Source: CAG-826 sp964546565
GTDB taxonomy: Bacteria; Bacillota_I; Bacilli_A; RFN20; CAG-826
Assembly: GCA_964546565.1 (NCBI GenBank)
Contig: CAZJKC010000016.1
Coordinates: forward strand, 1-30,007
Length of the DNA stretch: 30,007 nt
Direction of reading: 5' to 3'
In this document: one piece after another, positions 16,817 to 23,445 of the stretch
Position numbering within the stretch: the stretch's first letter is position 1
Layout of the letters: each line of letters starts with the position of its first letter
The notes under the pieces: model-generated
Told to the model about the DNA's origin: nothing
The model's input: only the letters and a program-made list of their open reading frames with translations
The model's database searches: none
Translations under genes and position numbers: made by a program

Positions 16817-17257
16817 ATGCAACGTCAAACAACAATTGCAAAGCCAAAAGAATTAACAAGAAAGTGGTATGTAATCGATGCTACTAATAAGCCATTAGGC
16901 CGTTTAGCCTCAGAAGTAGCGATTATTTTGATGGGAAAAAATAAACCTATCTATACCCCAAATGTCGATTGTGGAGATTACGTTATTATCATTAATGCTG
17001 AAAAAGTTTCTTTAAGTGGTAATAAAGTTCAAAACAAGAATTATTACAATGTATCTGGTTATACTGGTGGACTTCGTGTCCGTTCAGCCGGTGACATGCT
17101 TGAACGCTATCCTGAAGAAATGGTCGAAAGATCAGTTTGGGGAATGCTTCCAAAAGGACGCCTTGGTCGTTCAATTTACAAAAAATTATTTGTATATAAA
17201 GGCCCAGAACACAAACATGAAGCTCAGCAACCAGAAGTTCTTGAGCTTAAGTACTAG
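16817..17257 (+). CDS. rplM: 50S ribosomal protein L13
   Basis: A 146-residue L13, full length: RKWYVIDATNKPLGRLASE near the N-terminus, the NVDCGDYVIIINAEKV core, and GMLPKGRLGR. The start at ATG 16817 follows AGGAGG by ten bases and gives the standard MQRQTT-type N-terminus; the upstream in-frame extension would run into the leader hairpin. It is followed 12 bases later by rpsI, the conserved partner. Confidence 0.97.
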   Translation: MQRQTTIAKPKELTRKWYVIDATNKPLGRLASEVAIILMGKNKPIYTPNVDCGDYVIIINAEKVSLSGNKVQNKNYYNVSGYTGGLRVRSAGDMLERYPEEMVERSVWGMLPKGRLGRSIYKKLFVYKGPEHKHEAQQPEVLELKY

Positions 17258-17269
17258 GAGGAATGAACG

Positions 17270-17677
17270 ATGGCATCAAAGAAAAAAGGAAATGTTCAAT
17301 ATTATGGCACAGGTCGCCGTAAATCATCTGTCGCTCGAGTTTATTTAACTCCCGGTAAAGGTAAAATCCTTGTTAATGGTCGTGATGTTACTGAGTATAT
17401 GCCTTATGCAACCTTAGTAATGGACTTAAAACAACCTCTTGAAATTACTAACACCACAGACAAATTTGATGTTAATTGTACTGTTAGTGGCGGTGGTTTC
17501 ACCGGTCAAGCTGGCGCAATTCGTTTAGGTATTGCTCGTGCTTTATTAGAAGCTTCAAGTGACTATCGTGCTTCATTAAAAGTTGCCGGTATGTTAACTC
17601 GTAATTCACGTGCTAAAGAACGTAAAAAATATGGTCTTAAAGCCGCACGTAGAGCACCTCAATTCTCAAAACGTTAA
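17270..17677 (+). CDS. rpsI: 30S ribosomal protein S9
   Basis: A 135-residue S9. Seen: YYGTGRRKSSVARVYL, GGGFTGQAGAIRLGIARAL, and the invariant C-terminal tail KKYGLKAARRAPQFSKR ending in the Ser-Lys-Arg that contacts the P-site tRNA. Preceded by AGGAGG and co-transcribed with rplM; ends at the terminator at 17736-17767. Confidence 0.98.
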   Translation: MASKKKGNVQYYGTGRRKSSVARVYLTPGKGKILVNGRDVTEYMPYATLVMDLKQPLEITNTTDKFDVNCTVSGGGFTGQAGAIRLGIARALLEASSDYRASLKVAGMLTRNSRAKERKKYGLKAARRAPQFSKR

Positions 17678-17735
17678 TTGGATAAAGCGTGTTCAAAGAT
17701 TTTGTCAATATTTTGACAAGATAATAAAAAGTAAG

Positions 17736-17767
17736 AAAAGTGTAGTTCGGTTTGAACTACACTTTTT
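17736..17767. terminator. Bidirectional terminator between rpsI and the phosphodiesterase gene
   Basis: Perfect 13-bp stem (17736-17748 with 17754-17766), loop GGTTT, then T-run. It also works on the minus strand, where its arm overlaps the stop codon region of the phosphodiesterase gene. A second 7-bp hairpin (TTGTCAA/TTGACAA, 17702-17719) lies just upstream without a T-run. Confidence 0.88.
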
Positions 17768-18209
17768 AAACATATTGAGGAATTATTTCTAAATTGTTAT
17801 TTTTATCCCAAATGAGAATTAAATATGATCCATTACTACCATCACGAGGAAAAGAAATTGAACCGGGATTAAGAATATAGGTGTTTTTGATTTTCTTTAT
17901 TTCCATAATATGGGTATGACCATAAAGATAAAAATCAACATGTTTTGAGAGAGCATAGGATTCACTTCGTGATGACAAATGACCATGCTCTAAATAGAAG
18001 GCACCATATTTATTAGTAATAAGACGAAAAGGTGGATATTGATTATAATAATCACAATTACCTTGAACGCTTATGAATGGTTTAATTTCATTAGGATACA
18101 ATCCGCTATCACCTAAATGCCAAAATAAATCAGCATCGGAGTGTAATTCGGCTATTCTTTTTAATATATCTAAATTCTTATGACTATCACTGACAATAAC
18201 AATCTTCAT
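17766..18209 (-). CDS. YfcE/MJ0936-type metallophosphoesterase
   Basis: A 147-residue calcineurin-like phosphodiesterase. All metal-binding motifs are present: SDSH (Asp8, His10), HLGDSG (Asp34), VQGNCD, LEHGH and YGHTH. This single-domain family cleaves phosphodiesters in vitro; the natural substrate is unknown. The start ATG 18209 has AAGGAGT upstream on the minus strand. It converges on rpsI and shares its terminator. In many Bacillota this gene sits beside rph/rdgB, which are absent here. Confidence 0.9.
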   Translation of the reverse strand: MKIVIVSDSHKNLDILKRIAELHSDADLFWHLGDSGLYPNEIKPFISVQGNCDYYNQYPPFRLITNKYGAFYLEHGHLSSRSESYALSKHVDFYLYGHTHIMEIKKIKNTYILNPGSISFPRDGSNGSYLILIWDKNNNLEIIPQYV

Positions 18210-18363
18210 TTTTAATCACGACTCCTTCTAAGTTCAATTATAGCATTTAATTGCGTGATTAATGTATTAATAAGAAATAACAATGATATTATTATGCTTT
18301 GTTTATCTAGGGTGTCGGAATTCACTCGTGCAATTTTTGACGTAACTTTTTTTAAAAATTATA

Positions 18364-18392
18364 TTGCTTTTTGTGTTAAGGTATTGTATATT
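18364..18392 (+). promoter_or_regulatory. Promoter of tRNA-Ile
   Basis: TTGCTT (18364-18369), 17-base spacer, TATATT (18387-18392), ending 18 bases before the mature tRNA 5' end. Confidence 0.65.
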
Positions 18393-18410
18393 AAATAAGC
18401 GACAAGTTTT

Positions 18411-18487
<77 letters not shown>

Positions 18488-18498
18488 GAAAGTATACA

Positions 18499-18525
18499 AA
18501 AGTCCGATAAACACGGGCTTTTTTT
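18499..18525 (+). terminator. Terminator after tRNA-Ile
   Basis: Stem AAAGTCCG (18499-18506) with CGGGCTTT (18514-18521), one G-T pair, followed by a T-rich run. Nearly identical in sequence to the terminator after tRNA-Leu at 19889. Confidence 0.85.
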
Positions 18526-18589
18526 CTTTTTTGAAATGTGAAATGATACAAGTTGATACAATTTAGCAAACGATAAAAGGATTGAACTA

Positions 18590-18694
18590 TTGAATTATAA
18601 GAATAATAAATACATTAAAGCATTACGACTAGTGGGTTACGTTATTAAGTTTTTAATAATTTTTTTAGTGTCTTATTATTTGAAGTGTTATTAA
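18590..18694 (+). CDS. Possible 34-residue single-span membrane peptide
   Basis: A TTG-initiated reading frame with AAAAGGA at 18575-18581, eight bases before the start. The peptide begins basic (MNYKNNKYIKALR) and continues as one hydrophobic span (VIKFLIIFLVSYYL), the layout of small membrane peptides including type I toxins. No family recognised. The rare start codon, short length and A+T-rich background mean it may be chance. Confidence 0.3.
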   Translation: MNYKNNKYIKALRLVGYVIKFLIIFLVSYYLKCY

Positions 18695-18787
18695 ATTTAA
18701 AAGGAATACTATTTGTTAAAATAGTTAAGGGGAGAACAATATTTGGACTGTTTTTTTAGAATATTCTTTTGCAAAGTGATGATAATA

Positions 18788-18817
18788 TTGATAATGAAAA
18801 TTGAAAAATGATATACT
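18788..18817 (+). promoter_or_regulatory. Promoter of the structured RNA candidate
   Basis: TTGATA (18788-18793), 18-base spacer, TATACT (18812-18817) preceded by TGA, making an extended -10. Expected transcription start is near 18823. The stretch between the peptide frame ending at 18694 and this promoter shows only a weak 7-bp hairpin and nothing else I can support. Confidence 0.6.
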
Positions 18818-18821
18818 AAAA

Positions 18822-18981
18822 ATGTTTCTAGAAAGGAAACAAAATAATTATCTTTCAGGAACTAATTGATTATTATTATGCTTGGCGGCAGGGTCAGTTA
18901 GTTCCTGAAAGATACTACCGCCAAGAAAATGAAAAAGAAAATAATTAATAGTTCTGCATGAAGAAATTCCTTATGCTTTTT
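18822..18981 (+). ncRNA. Candidate small structured RNA with interleaved inverted repeats
   Basis: Downstream of a good promoter lie, in order: a 5' hairpin TGTTTC/GAAACA (18823-18841) enclosing an AAAGG-like site; a perfect 17-bp stem (18849-18865 with 18898-18914), extendable to about 23 pairs with wobbles; a GC-rich 8-bp arm CTTGGCGG (18881-18888) inside its loop that pairs perfectly with CCGCCAAG (18918-18925) outside it; and a terminator-like hairpin (18956-18976) followed by TTTTT. The two helices interleave (A-B-A'-B'). One frame (about 18844-18948) is also open and protein-like (YYYAWRQGQLVPERYYRQ) after AGAAAGGA, but it lacks ATG, GTG or TTG. It could be a regulatory RNA, a small-peptide mRNA with a non-standard start, or both. 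No known family recognised. Confidence 0.4.
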
Positions 18982-19114
18982 ATTGTGAAGAAAAAAAGAA
19001 AAACTTACTGATATTGAGAATTTTTTAACGATTATTAATGAAGAATGGTATATTGCAAAACATATTTCTGTTGATATGTTTGTTATAGAGTCGCAAATTA
19101 AATTAGGACGATAA
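18945..19114 (+). pseudogene. Decayed gene remnant with a frameshift
   Basis: Two short frames read as continuous protein if one frameshift is allowed in an A-rich run near 18990-19003: EEIPYAFYCEEKK in one frame, then LTDIENFLTIINEEW... ending ...ESQIKLGR and TAA at 19112-19114 in another. There is no start codon or binding site in the right frame. Not recognised. It overlaps the terminator-like hairpin of the RNA candidate, so one of the two readings may be wrong. Confidence 0.3.
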
Positions 19115-19209
19115 TTGCAAGATAATTGAGAGATAAATTTTTCAATAAATAGCGTTTTTTGCCTTTATTTATTTTGAAGCAATCCATTATTACATATTGA
19201 TAAAAGAAA

Positions 19210-19231
19210 ACTAGGTTTAAATAAACCTAGT
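19210..19231 (-). terminator. Minus-strand terminator after the 35-residue frame
   Basis: Perfect 10-bp inverted repeat ACTAGGTTTA/TAAACCTAGT with a 2-base centre. On the minus strand it is followed by TTTTCTTTTA, giving a terminator oriented with the small frame that ends 15 bases upstream. Confidence 0.55.
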
Positions 19232-19245
19232 AACACTATAGATAT

Positions 19246-19353
19246 TTATGTTTTATAAAAATACAAATTATAAGCGAATCCATTGTCATGATTAGAAGGA
19301 AGTATAATCAATTTGTTACTTTTTTGCGTTGGAAATATGTTATGACATTTCAT
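19246..19353 (-). CDS. Possible 35-residue small protein
   Basis: ATG at 19353 to TAA at 19246, 35 residues, beginning MKCHNIFPTQKSNKLI, hydrophilic with an aromatic C-terminus (YNLYFYKT). GTGAGTGTGG lies upstream as a weak ribosome site. A properly oriented terminator sits 15 bases after the stop, which is the main reason to take it seriously. No homology recognised. The remainder, 19354-19544, shows no other gene. Confidence 0.35.
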   Translation of the reverse strand: MKCHNIFPTQKSNKLIILPSNHDNGFAYNLYFYKT

Positions 19354-19544
19354 TTTAACCACACTCACTTTCTTTTTTTGATTTTAGAAACCTTTTAATA
19401 AACAATGGATTTGCTTTATCTATAAGTTAACAAAAATGCATGAAATGTACTATTTATGAATCATGTACTCTTAAAAAATACGGTTTTTTTATAAAATGGA
19501 GAGGTACTTGTATTCTCTAATCATGAAAATAAATTAAAAAGTAT

Positions 19545-19573
19545 TTGATATACATTGATTTATTTGTTATTAT
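19545..19573 (+). promoter_or_regulatory. Promoter of the Val-Thr-Leu tRNA operon
   Basis: TTGATA (19545-19550), 17-base spacer, TATTAT (19568-19573) preceded by TGT (extended -10), ending 13 bases before tRNA-Val. Confidence 0.8.
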
Positions 19574-19586
19574 TAATAAGCGCTAA

Positions 19587-19662
19587 GGAGTCTTAGCTCA
19601 GTTGGGAGAGCGTTTCCTTCACACGGAAGAGGTCGCAGGTTCGATCCCTGTAGACTCCACCA
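19587..19662 (+). tRNA. tRNA-Val (CAC)
   Basis: A 76-base cloverleaf: acceptor GGAGTCT/AGACTCC, anticodon stem TTTCC/GGAAG with loop TTCACAC (anticodon CAC, reading GTG), T-arm GCAGG TTCGATC CCTGT, encoded CCA. GTG is a rare codon in such A+T-rich genomes, so a tRNA-Val(TAC) must exist elsewhere. Confidence 0.97.
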
Positions 19663-19672
19663 TATGGTAATC

Positions 19673-19748
19673 GCCGACTTAGCTCAATTGGCAGAGCAAT
19701 TGATTTGTAATCAATAGGTTGTAGGTTCAAGTCCTATAGTCGGCACCA
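19673..19748 (+). tRNA. tRNA-Thr (TGT)
   Basis: A 76-base cloverleaf: acceptor GCCGACT/AGTCGGC, anticodon stem ATTGA/TCAAT with loop TTTGTAA (anticodon TGT), encoded CCA. Ten bases after tRNA-Val, so co-transcribed. A substrate for the t6A pathway encoded at 787-3291. Confidence 0.97.
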
Positions 19749-19792
19749 TTTTTTATTTTAGGACACCCTTAGTTGCAGAATATCAAAATGAT

Positions 19793-19875
19793 GCTCTCTT
19801 GGCGGAATTGGTAGACGCGCTAGACTTAGAATCTAGTTCTTACGAGTGCGAGTTCGACTCTCGTGGAGAGCACCA
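19793..19875 (+). tRNA. tRNA-Leu (TAG)
   Basis: An 83-base class II tRNA with long variable arm: acceptor GCTCTCT/GGAGAGC, anticodon stem CTAGA/TCTAG with loop CTTAGAA (anticodon TAG, reading CTA and CTG), T-arm with TTCGACT, encoded CCA. Last gene of the tRNA operon. Confidence 0.97.
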
Positions 19876-19888
19876 ATTACGCTTTTAT

Positions 19889-19914
19889 AGTCCGATAAAT
19901 ACGGACTTTTTTTT
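19889..19914 (+). terminator. Terminator after tRNA-Leu
   Basis: Perfect stem AGTCCG (19889-19894) with CGGACT (19902-19907), loop ATAAATA, followed by eight T. Paralogous to the terminator after tRNA-Ile. Confidence 0.9.
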
Positions 19915-19954
19915 AAAAAGAAAAACGATACAATTATTAATGAGGATATTTTTT

Positions 19955-20749
19955 ATGAAACCAGTTATTGATTTATTTGGCGTAAAGATTGATTCTTATA
20001 TTTTAATGCTAGTAGTTGGCTCATTACTATCTTTTATATATGTATATTTTATGAATAGATACTATTATAAGAATAAGCTTCCTTTTAAAGAAATAATTTT
20101 TCTTAGTGTATTTGTATTATTTGGAGCTTCTTTAGGAGCAAGATTATTGTTTTTTATAACGATGATTCCTAATATTCATAGTTTTCAAGATGTTATAAAG
20201 TATTTAATCAAAGAAGGGGGACTTGTCTTTTATGGAGGTTTAATAGGAGGATTTCTTTTTGGAATCTTATATATTAAACTTTATGGACATGATCCTAATT
20301 ATTTTATGGAATTAATAACTCCATCAATACCTTTAGGACATGCAATTGGGAGAATTGGTTGCTTTTTAGCCGGATGTTGCTATGGAAAAATTACTAGTGC
20401 TAGTTATGGTATTCATTTTTCTTCATTGAATGAAGGAGAATACGCTATACCAGTACAATTATATGAAGCTGGCTTTTTGTTTTTATTGTGGCTTTTTCTT
20501 TTTATTTACCAAATGATTAAGCGCAATGAAAAGCCTTATCGATTAACAGGAATTTATTTTTTTTCATATTCAATATGGAGATTTTTTATTGAGTTTTTCC
20601 GTGGTGATGAAATTCGTGGTATTTTTCTTTTATCAACATCACAATGGATTGCTTTAGTAATGTTGATAATAGGATGTTTTTTATTGTTTGGAAAGATTGA
20701 AAAAAATGCTTTTTTTCAAAAGCAAAAACCGTGGAGGAAAAAACAATGA
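19955..20749 (+). CDS. lgt: Prolipoprotein diacylglyceryl transferase (Lgt family)
   Basis: A 264-residue polytopic membrane enzyme that moves a diacylglyceryl group from phosphatidylglycerol to the lipobox Cys of prolipoproteins; the 842-residue lipoprotein at 8146 would be a client. Seen: GGLVFYGGLIGG, the family signature region as HAIGRIGCFLAGCCYGK, PVQLYEAG, and EFFRGDEIRG. The usual GRxGNF..E signature is altered (GRIGCFLAGCC), so this is a divergent branch. About seven transmembrane segments. ATG 19955 follows TGAGGA; the frame stays open back into tRNA-Leu but that part is not coding. Overlaps the next gene as ATGA. Confidence 0.85.
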   Translation: MKPVIDLFGVKIDSYILMLVVGSLLSFIYVYFMNRYYYKNKLPFKEIIFLSVFVLFGASLGARLLFFITMIPNIHSFQDVIKYLIKEGGLVFYGGLIGGFLFGILYIKLYGHDPNYFMELITPSIPLGHAIGRIGCFLAGCCYGKITSASYGIHFSSLNEGEYAIPVQLYEAGFLFLLWLFLFIYQMIKRNEKPYRLTGIYFFSYSIWRFFIEFFRGDEIRGIFLLSTSQWIALVMLIIGCFLLFGKIEKNAFFQKQKPWRKKQ

Positions 20750-21567
20750 TTTATATACATAAAGAGAAAAAAGCTAATTATCGTGATGTTGAACGTATGA
20801 TTGCTGAATCATCAAAAGATAATAAGTATATGCACTTTCAAATATGCTCTTTGCGAGGGACCAAGCATTATTATAAAGATTTGACATTTATTGCTGAAGA
20901 TAACGGTATTATTGTCGGTTATATTACCATTATTAAAACGGAAATGCATCATGAAAATGAAACTTCTAATATTTTATTAATGTTATCTCCAATTGTTAAA
21001 GATGAATATCAAAACAAGGGAGTGGCTAAACTTCTTTTAAAAAATATTCTTGAAGAAGCAAAGTATTTAGGATATCCGCAAGTATATCTTCTAACGACAG
21101 AGACTGAAAAAGTTGACTACCCTTTTATTTTGTTAGAAAATGTCACTTTAAACAATGATAAAGTTGCGGTTATTAATTTTGATAAAAATACTCAAAGTGT
21201 AAGAGAAGGAACAATAGAAATACCCAGTATTTTTAAGGAAATAATTGATGAAGATTTGTTTAATTTATATCATCAAAAACTATTTCAAATGGAAAAAACG
21301 CAACAAAATGTTAATCGTCGATTAACCAAAGCGGCTTTTTTCTTAGCGTTATTCTTTTTTATCATTGCCGTAGTATTAACTATTATGCGAATAAAGAATG
21401 TTATTAGTCCAGAAATCGGTTTAGGAAGCTTAGTTATTGCTATAGGTGGTTGTTTAGGAAGTATTGGCTTATCTAATTTTGTTACTAATAAAAAAGCAAT
21501 GGGATGGATTGCCGTTACATTAGCAGCCATTGTCATGATTTTAGGAATTTTCATTCTTGTAAATTAG
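20746..21567 (+). CDS. GNAT acetyltransferase with C-terminal membrane domain
   Basis: A 273-residue protein. Residues 1-150 form a GNAT domain with the acetyl-CoA loop as SPIVKDEYQNKGVAKLLL and a following LGYPQVYLLTTE strand. A linker of about 45 residues leads to three transmembrane helices at roughly 193-211, 222-240 and 248-270. Substrate unknown. Translation is coupled to lgt by ATGA, and GGAGGA lies inside the lgt end. The membrane tail is unusual for GNATs and suggests a membrane-located target or sensor. A weak hairpin with T-run at 21672-21695 may end this unit. Confidence 0.85.
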   Translation: MIYIHKEKKANYRDVERMIAESSKDNKYMHFQICSLRGTKHYYKDLTFIAEDNGIIVGYITIIKTEMHHENETSNILLMLSPIVKDEYQNKGVAKLLLKNILEEAKYLGYPQVYLLTTETEKVDYPFILLENVTLNNDKVAVINFDKNTQSVREGTIEIPSIFKEIIDEDLFNLYHQKLFQMEKTQQNVNRRLTKAAFFLALFFFIIAVVLTIMRIKNVISPEIGLGSLVIAIGGCLGSIGLSNFVTNKKAMGWIAVTLAAIVMILGIFILVN

Positions 21568-21783
21568 ATTATTTTGCTACTTAAACGGCGTAAATTTCTT
21601 CTTAAATGAAAAAAATGAAAAAAAATAACACTTTTCTTTGAAATTCATAATATTATGTAATAATATTAAAAAAGAGCCTAGTGCTTTTCGTTTTTGCTTA
21701 TAAAAGTTGCATAAAAGCTAAAAATATATATATGGTAAGATTATTGCTTTATTAGAATTCGAGAATGAAAGTAGGTGTTGTCT

Positions 21784-22641
21784 ATGCGTGATTTAAACAT
21801 ATCATTAACTCATTTTGCAAATATATTAAGTGTTTTTCAAAACACATCAGCTATACATTGGATTGATTTTTCTATTTCCTGTATTGCTTTATTGCTTGTT
21901 TTATTCATTATAATAAAGTTCATTAAAGTACGAAGCTTAAGAATAGGCTATATTATTCTTTTCCTTTCCTTGTTATCGGCCTTTGCTTTTGAGTTATCGA
22001 CTTTGGTCACAGTATTAACATTAATTATTATTGTTTTCACAATCGCTATGCTCATTTTAACGGGCAATGAGTTAAGAAGTGTATTACGCGATGAGTTACA
22101 TTTTGGCGCTATTTTTGCGATAAAACAAAATAAAGTTGAGAAAAATAGTAAGGCTGAATTGTGTGATGAATTAGCAAACGCTATAACATCAATGTCATAT
22201 GATAAATGTGGAGCTTTAATCACCATTGAAAGAGCTGATCGCATTACGACTGATCATTTTTCAAGGTGGTCTGATATAGAGGCCCAAGTAACTAAAGAAT
22301 TATTACGTACTATCTTTTATAAAGGTACACCTTTACATGATGGGGCTACCATTATTCGTGAAGGCAAAATAATTCGAGCAGGAGTTATCTTTGATTCGGT
22401 ATCGGTATCAAATAAAGCAATGCCGGGTTCATTAGGATCAAGACATCGGGCGGCAGTTGGTATTACCGAATCATATGATTGTATTGCTATTACGGTTTCC
22501 GAAGAAACAGGGTCCATTCATATTTGTCAAAATGGACACATTGAAAAATGCTTTGCTAGTAATATTCATGAAAAACTTGAAGAGGTATTATTAGTAAGCG
22601 GTGAAGAAGAAACAGAAAATCACGAACAAGATTTAAAATAA
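21784..22641 (+). CDS. cdaA: Diadenylate cyclase CdaA
   Basis: Membrane-bound c-di-AMP synthase, 285 residues. Two or three transmembrane segments in residues 25-93 precede a DAC domain containing both catalytic motifs: DGA in TPLHDGATII (186-188) and RHR in GSRHRAAVGITE (220-222), plus CGALITIER and ITVSEETG. c-di-AMP controls potassium and osmolyte transport and wall homeostasis. ATG 21784 follows AGTAGGTG. The usual partners cdaR (ybbR) and glmM do not follow; instead come a hydrolase and a MurF-like ligase. The acidic C-terminal tail (GEEETENHEQD) is probably disordered. Confidence 0.95.
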   Translation: MRDLNISLTHFANILSVFQNTSAIHWIDFSISCIALLLVLFIIIKFIKVRSLRIGYIILFLSLLSAFAFELSTLVTVLTLIIIVFTIAMLILTGNELRSVLRDELHFGAIFAIKQNKVEKNSKAELCDELANAITSMSYDKCGALITIERADRITTDHFSRWSDIEAQVTKELLRTIFYKGTPLHDGATIIREGKIIRAGVIFDSVSVSNKAMPGSLGSRHRAAVGITESYDCIAITVSEETGSIHICQNGHIEKCFASNIHEKLEEVLLVSGEEETENHEQDLK

Positions 22642-22725
22642 TAAAACATTTATTAATCCATGAATAATCATTCTTTTTAATAACTTGATATTCTCTCTCA
22701 TACATTATTATGGGAGGGCGCGCTA

Positions 22726-23445
22726 ATGAACGGAGTTATTATTGAAAAGAACAATCAAGATTATCAATGGATTCTTTTTTTACACGGATGGGGGCAAAAT
22801 AAAGAATCGTTATTGGTAATTGCTAAAGATACTAGAGAGTTTGCTAATAGTATATTAATTGATTTGCCTGGTTTTGGAGAAACTAGTTTATCATATCCAT
22901 ATGATATTGAAGATTATCTTTTATATATAAAGCGAATTTTGCAAGAAAATAATATAGTGCCATCTTTAATTATTGGTCATTCTTTCGGTGGTAAATTAGC
23001 GGTTTATTATGCTTTACAAGTATTTGAAGTGCCACTTCTTTTACTTTCACCATCGATCATTTCTCATAAAGTATCGTTGTATAAGAGATTATTAATGAAA
23101 ATAAAGCCAGTAGTTCTTTGGATGCATCATAAAAAAATGATAAGAAAAATACCTTCTTTATATAAAGGTAGCCAAGATTATCAAAAAAGTGAGGGATATT
23201 TAAGAAGTACTTTGGTAAGAATGGTTCATCGATATCCTCTTGATAAGATGAAAGAGATAAAGAAGAAAATAGTTATTTTTTTAGCGAAGGATGATTACGA
23301 AATACCTAATGATATGATTGTAAATTATTTTAAGAATCAGCTTAAAGTAGAGATTATAAAAATTACAGGTAATCATTTTGCTTATCGCCGCCACCACCAT
23401 TTGATTGCGATAAAAGCTCGCGAAATAATGGAGATGAACCAATGA
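22726..23445 (+). CDS. Alpha/beta hydrolase
   Basis: A 239-residue alpha/beta-fold hydrolase. Oxyanion-hole motif LFLHGWGQN, nucleophile elbow IGHSFGGK (Ser as nucleophile), acid in AKDDYEIP, and catalytic His in TGNHFAYRRHH give a complete triad. No signal peptide, so cytosolic. Preceded by GGGAGG. It ends in an ATGA overlap with the murF-like gene, so the two are translated together, which points to a role in wall precursor or membrane metabolism; the substrate cannot be read from sequence. Confidence 0.88.
   Translation: MNGVIIEKNNQDYQWILFLHGWGQNKESLLVIAKDTREFANSILIDLPGFGETSLSYPYDIEDYLLYIKRILQENNIVPSLIIGHSFGGKLAVYYALQVFEVPLLLLSPSIISHKVSLYKRLLMKIKPVVLWMHHKKMIRKIPSLYKGSQDYQKSEGYLRSTLVRMVHRYPLDKMKEIKKKIVIFLAKDDYEIPNDMIVNYFKNQLKVEIIKITGNHFAYRRHHHLIAIKAREIMEMNQ

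Noticed and set aside
17016..17348. 110-residue plus-strand frame across rplM and rpsI
   Set aside because: Out-of-frame shadow of two certain ribosomal protein genes.
18849..18925. Classical H-type pseudoknot
   Set aside because: The linker between the end of helix A and the second arm of helix B is only 3 bases and could not span a 17-bp helix; alternate pairing is more likely.
19799..19954. Upstream extension of the lgt frame through tRNA-Leu
   Set aside because: It translates the tRNA gene and its terminator. ATG 19955 has a proper ribosome site and gives a normal Lgt N-terminus.
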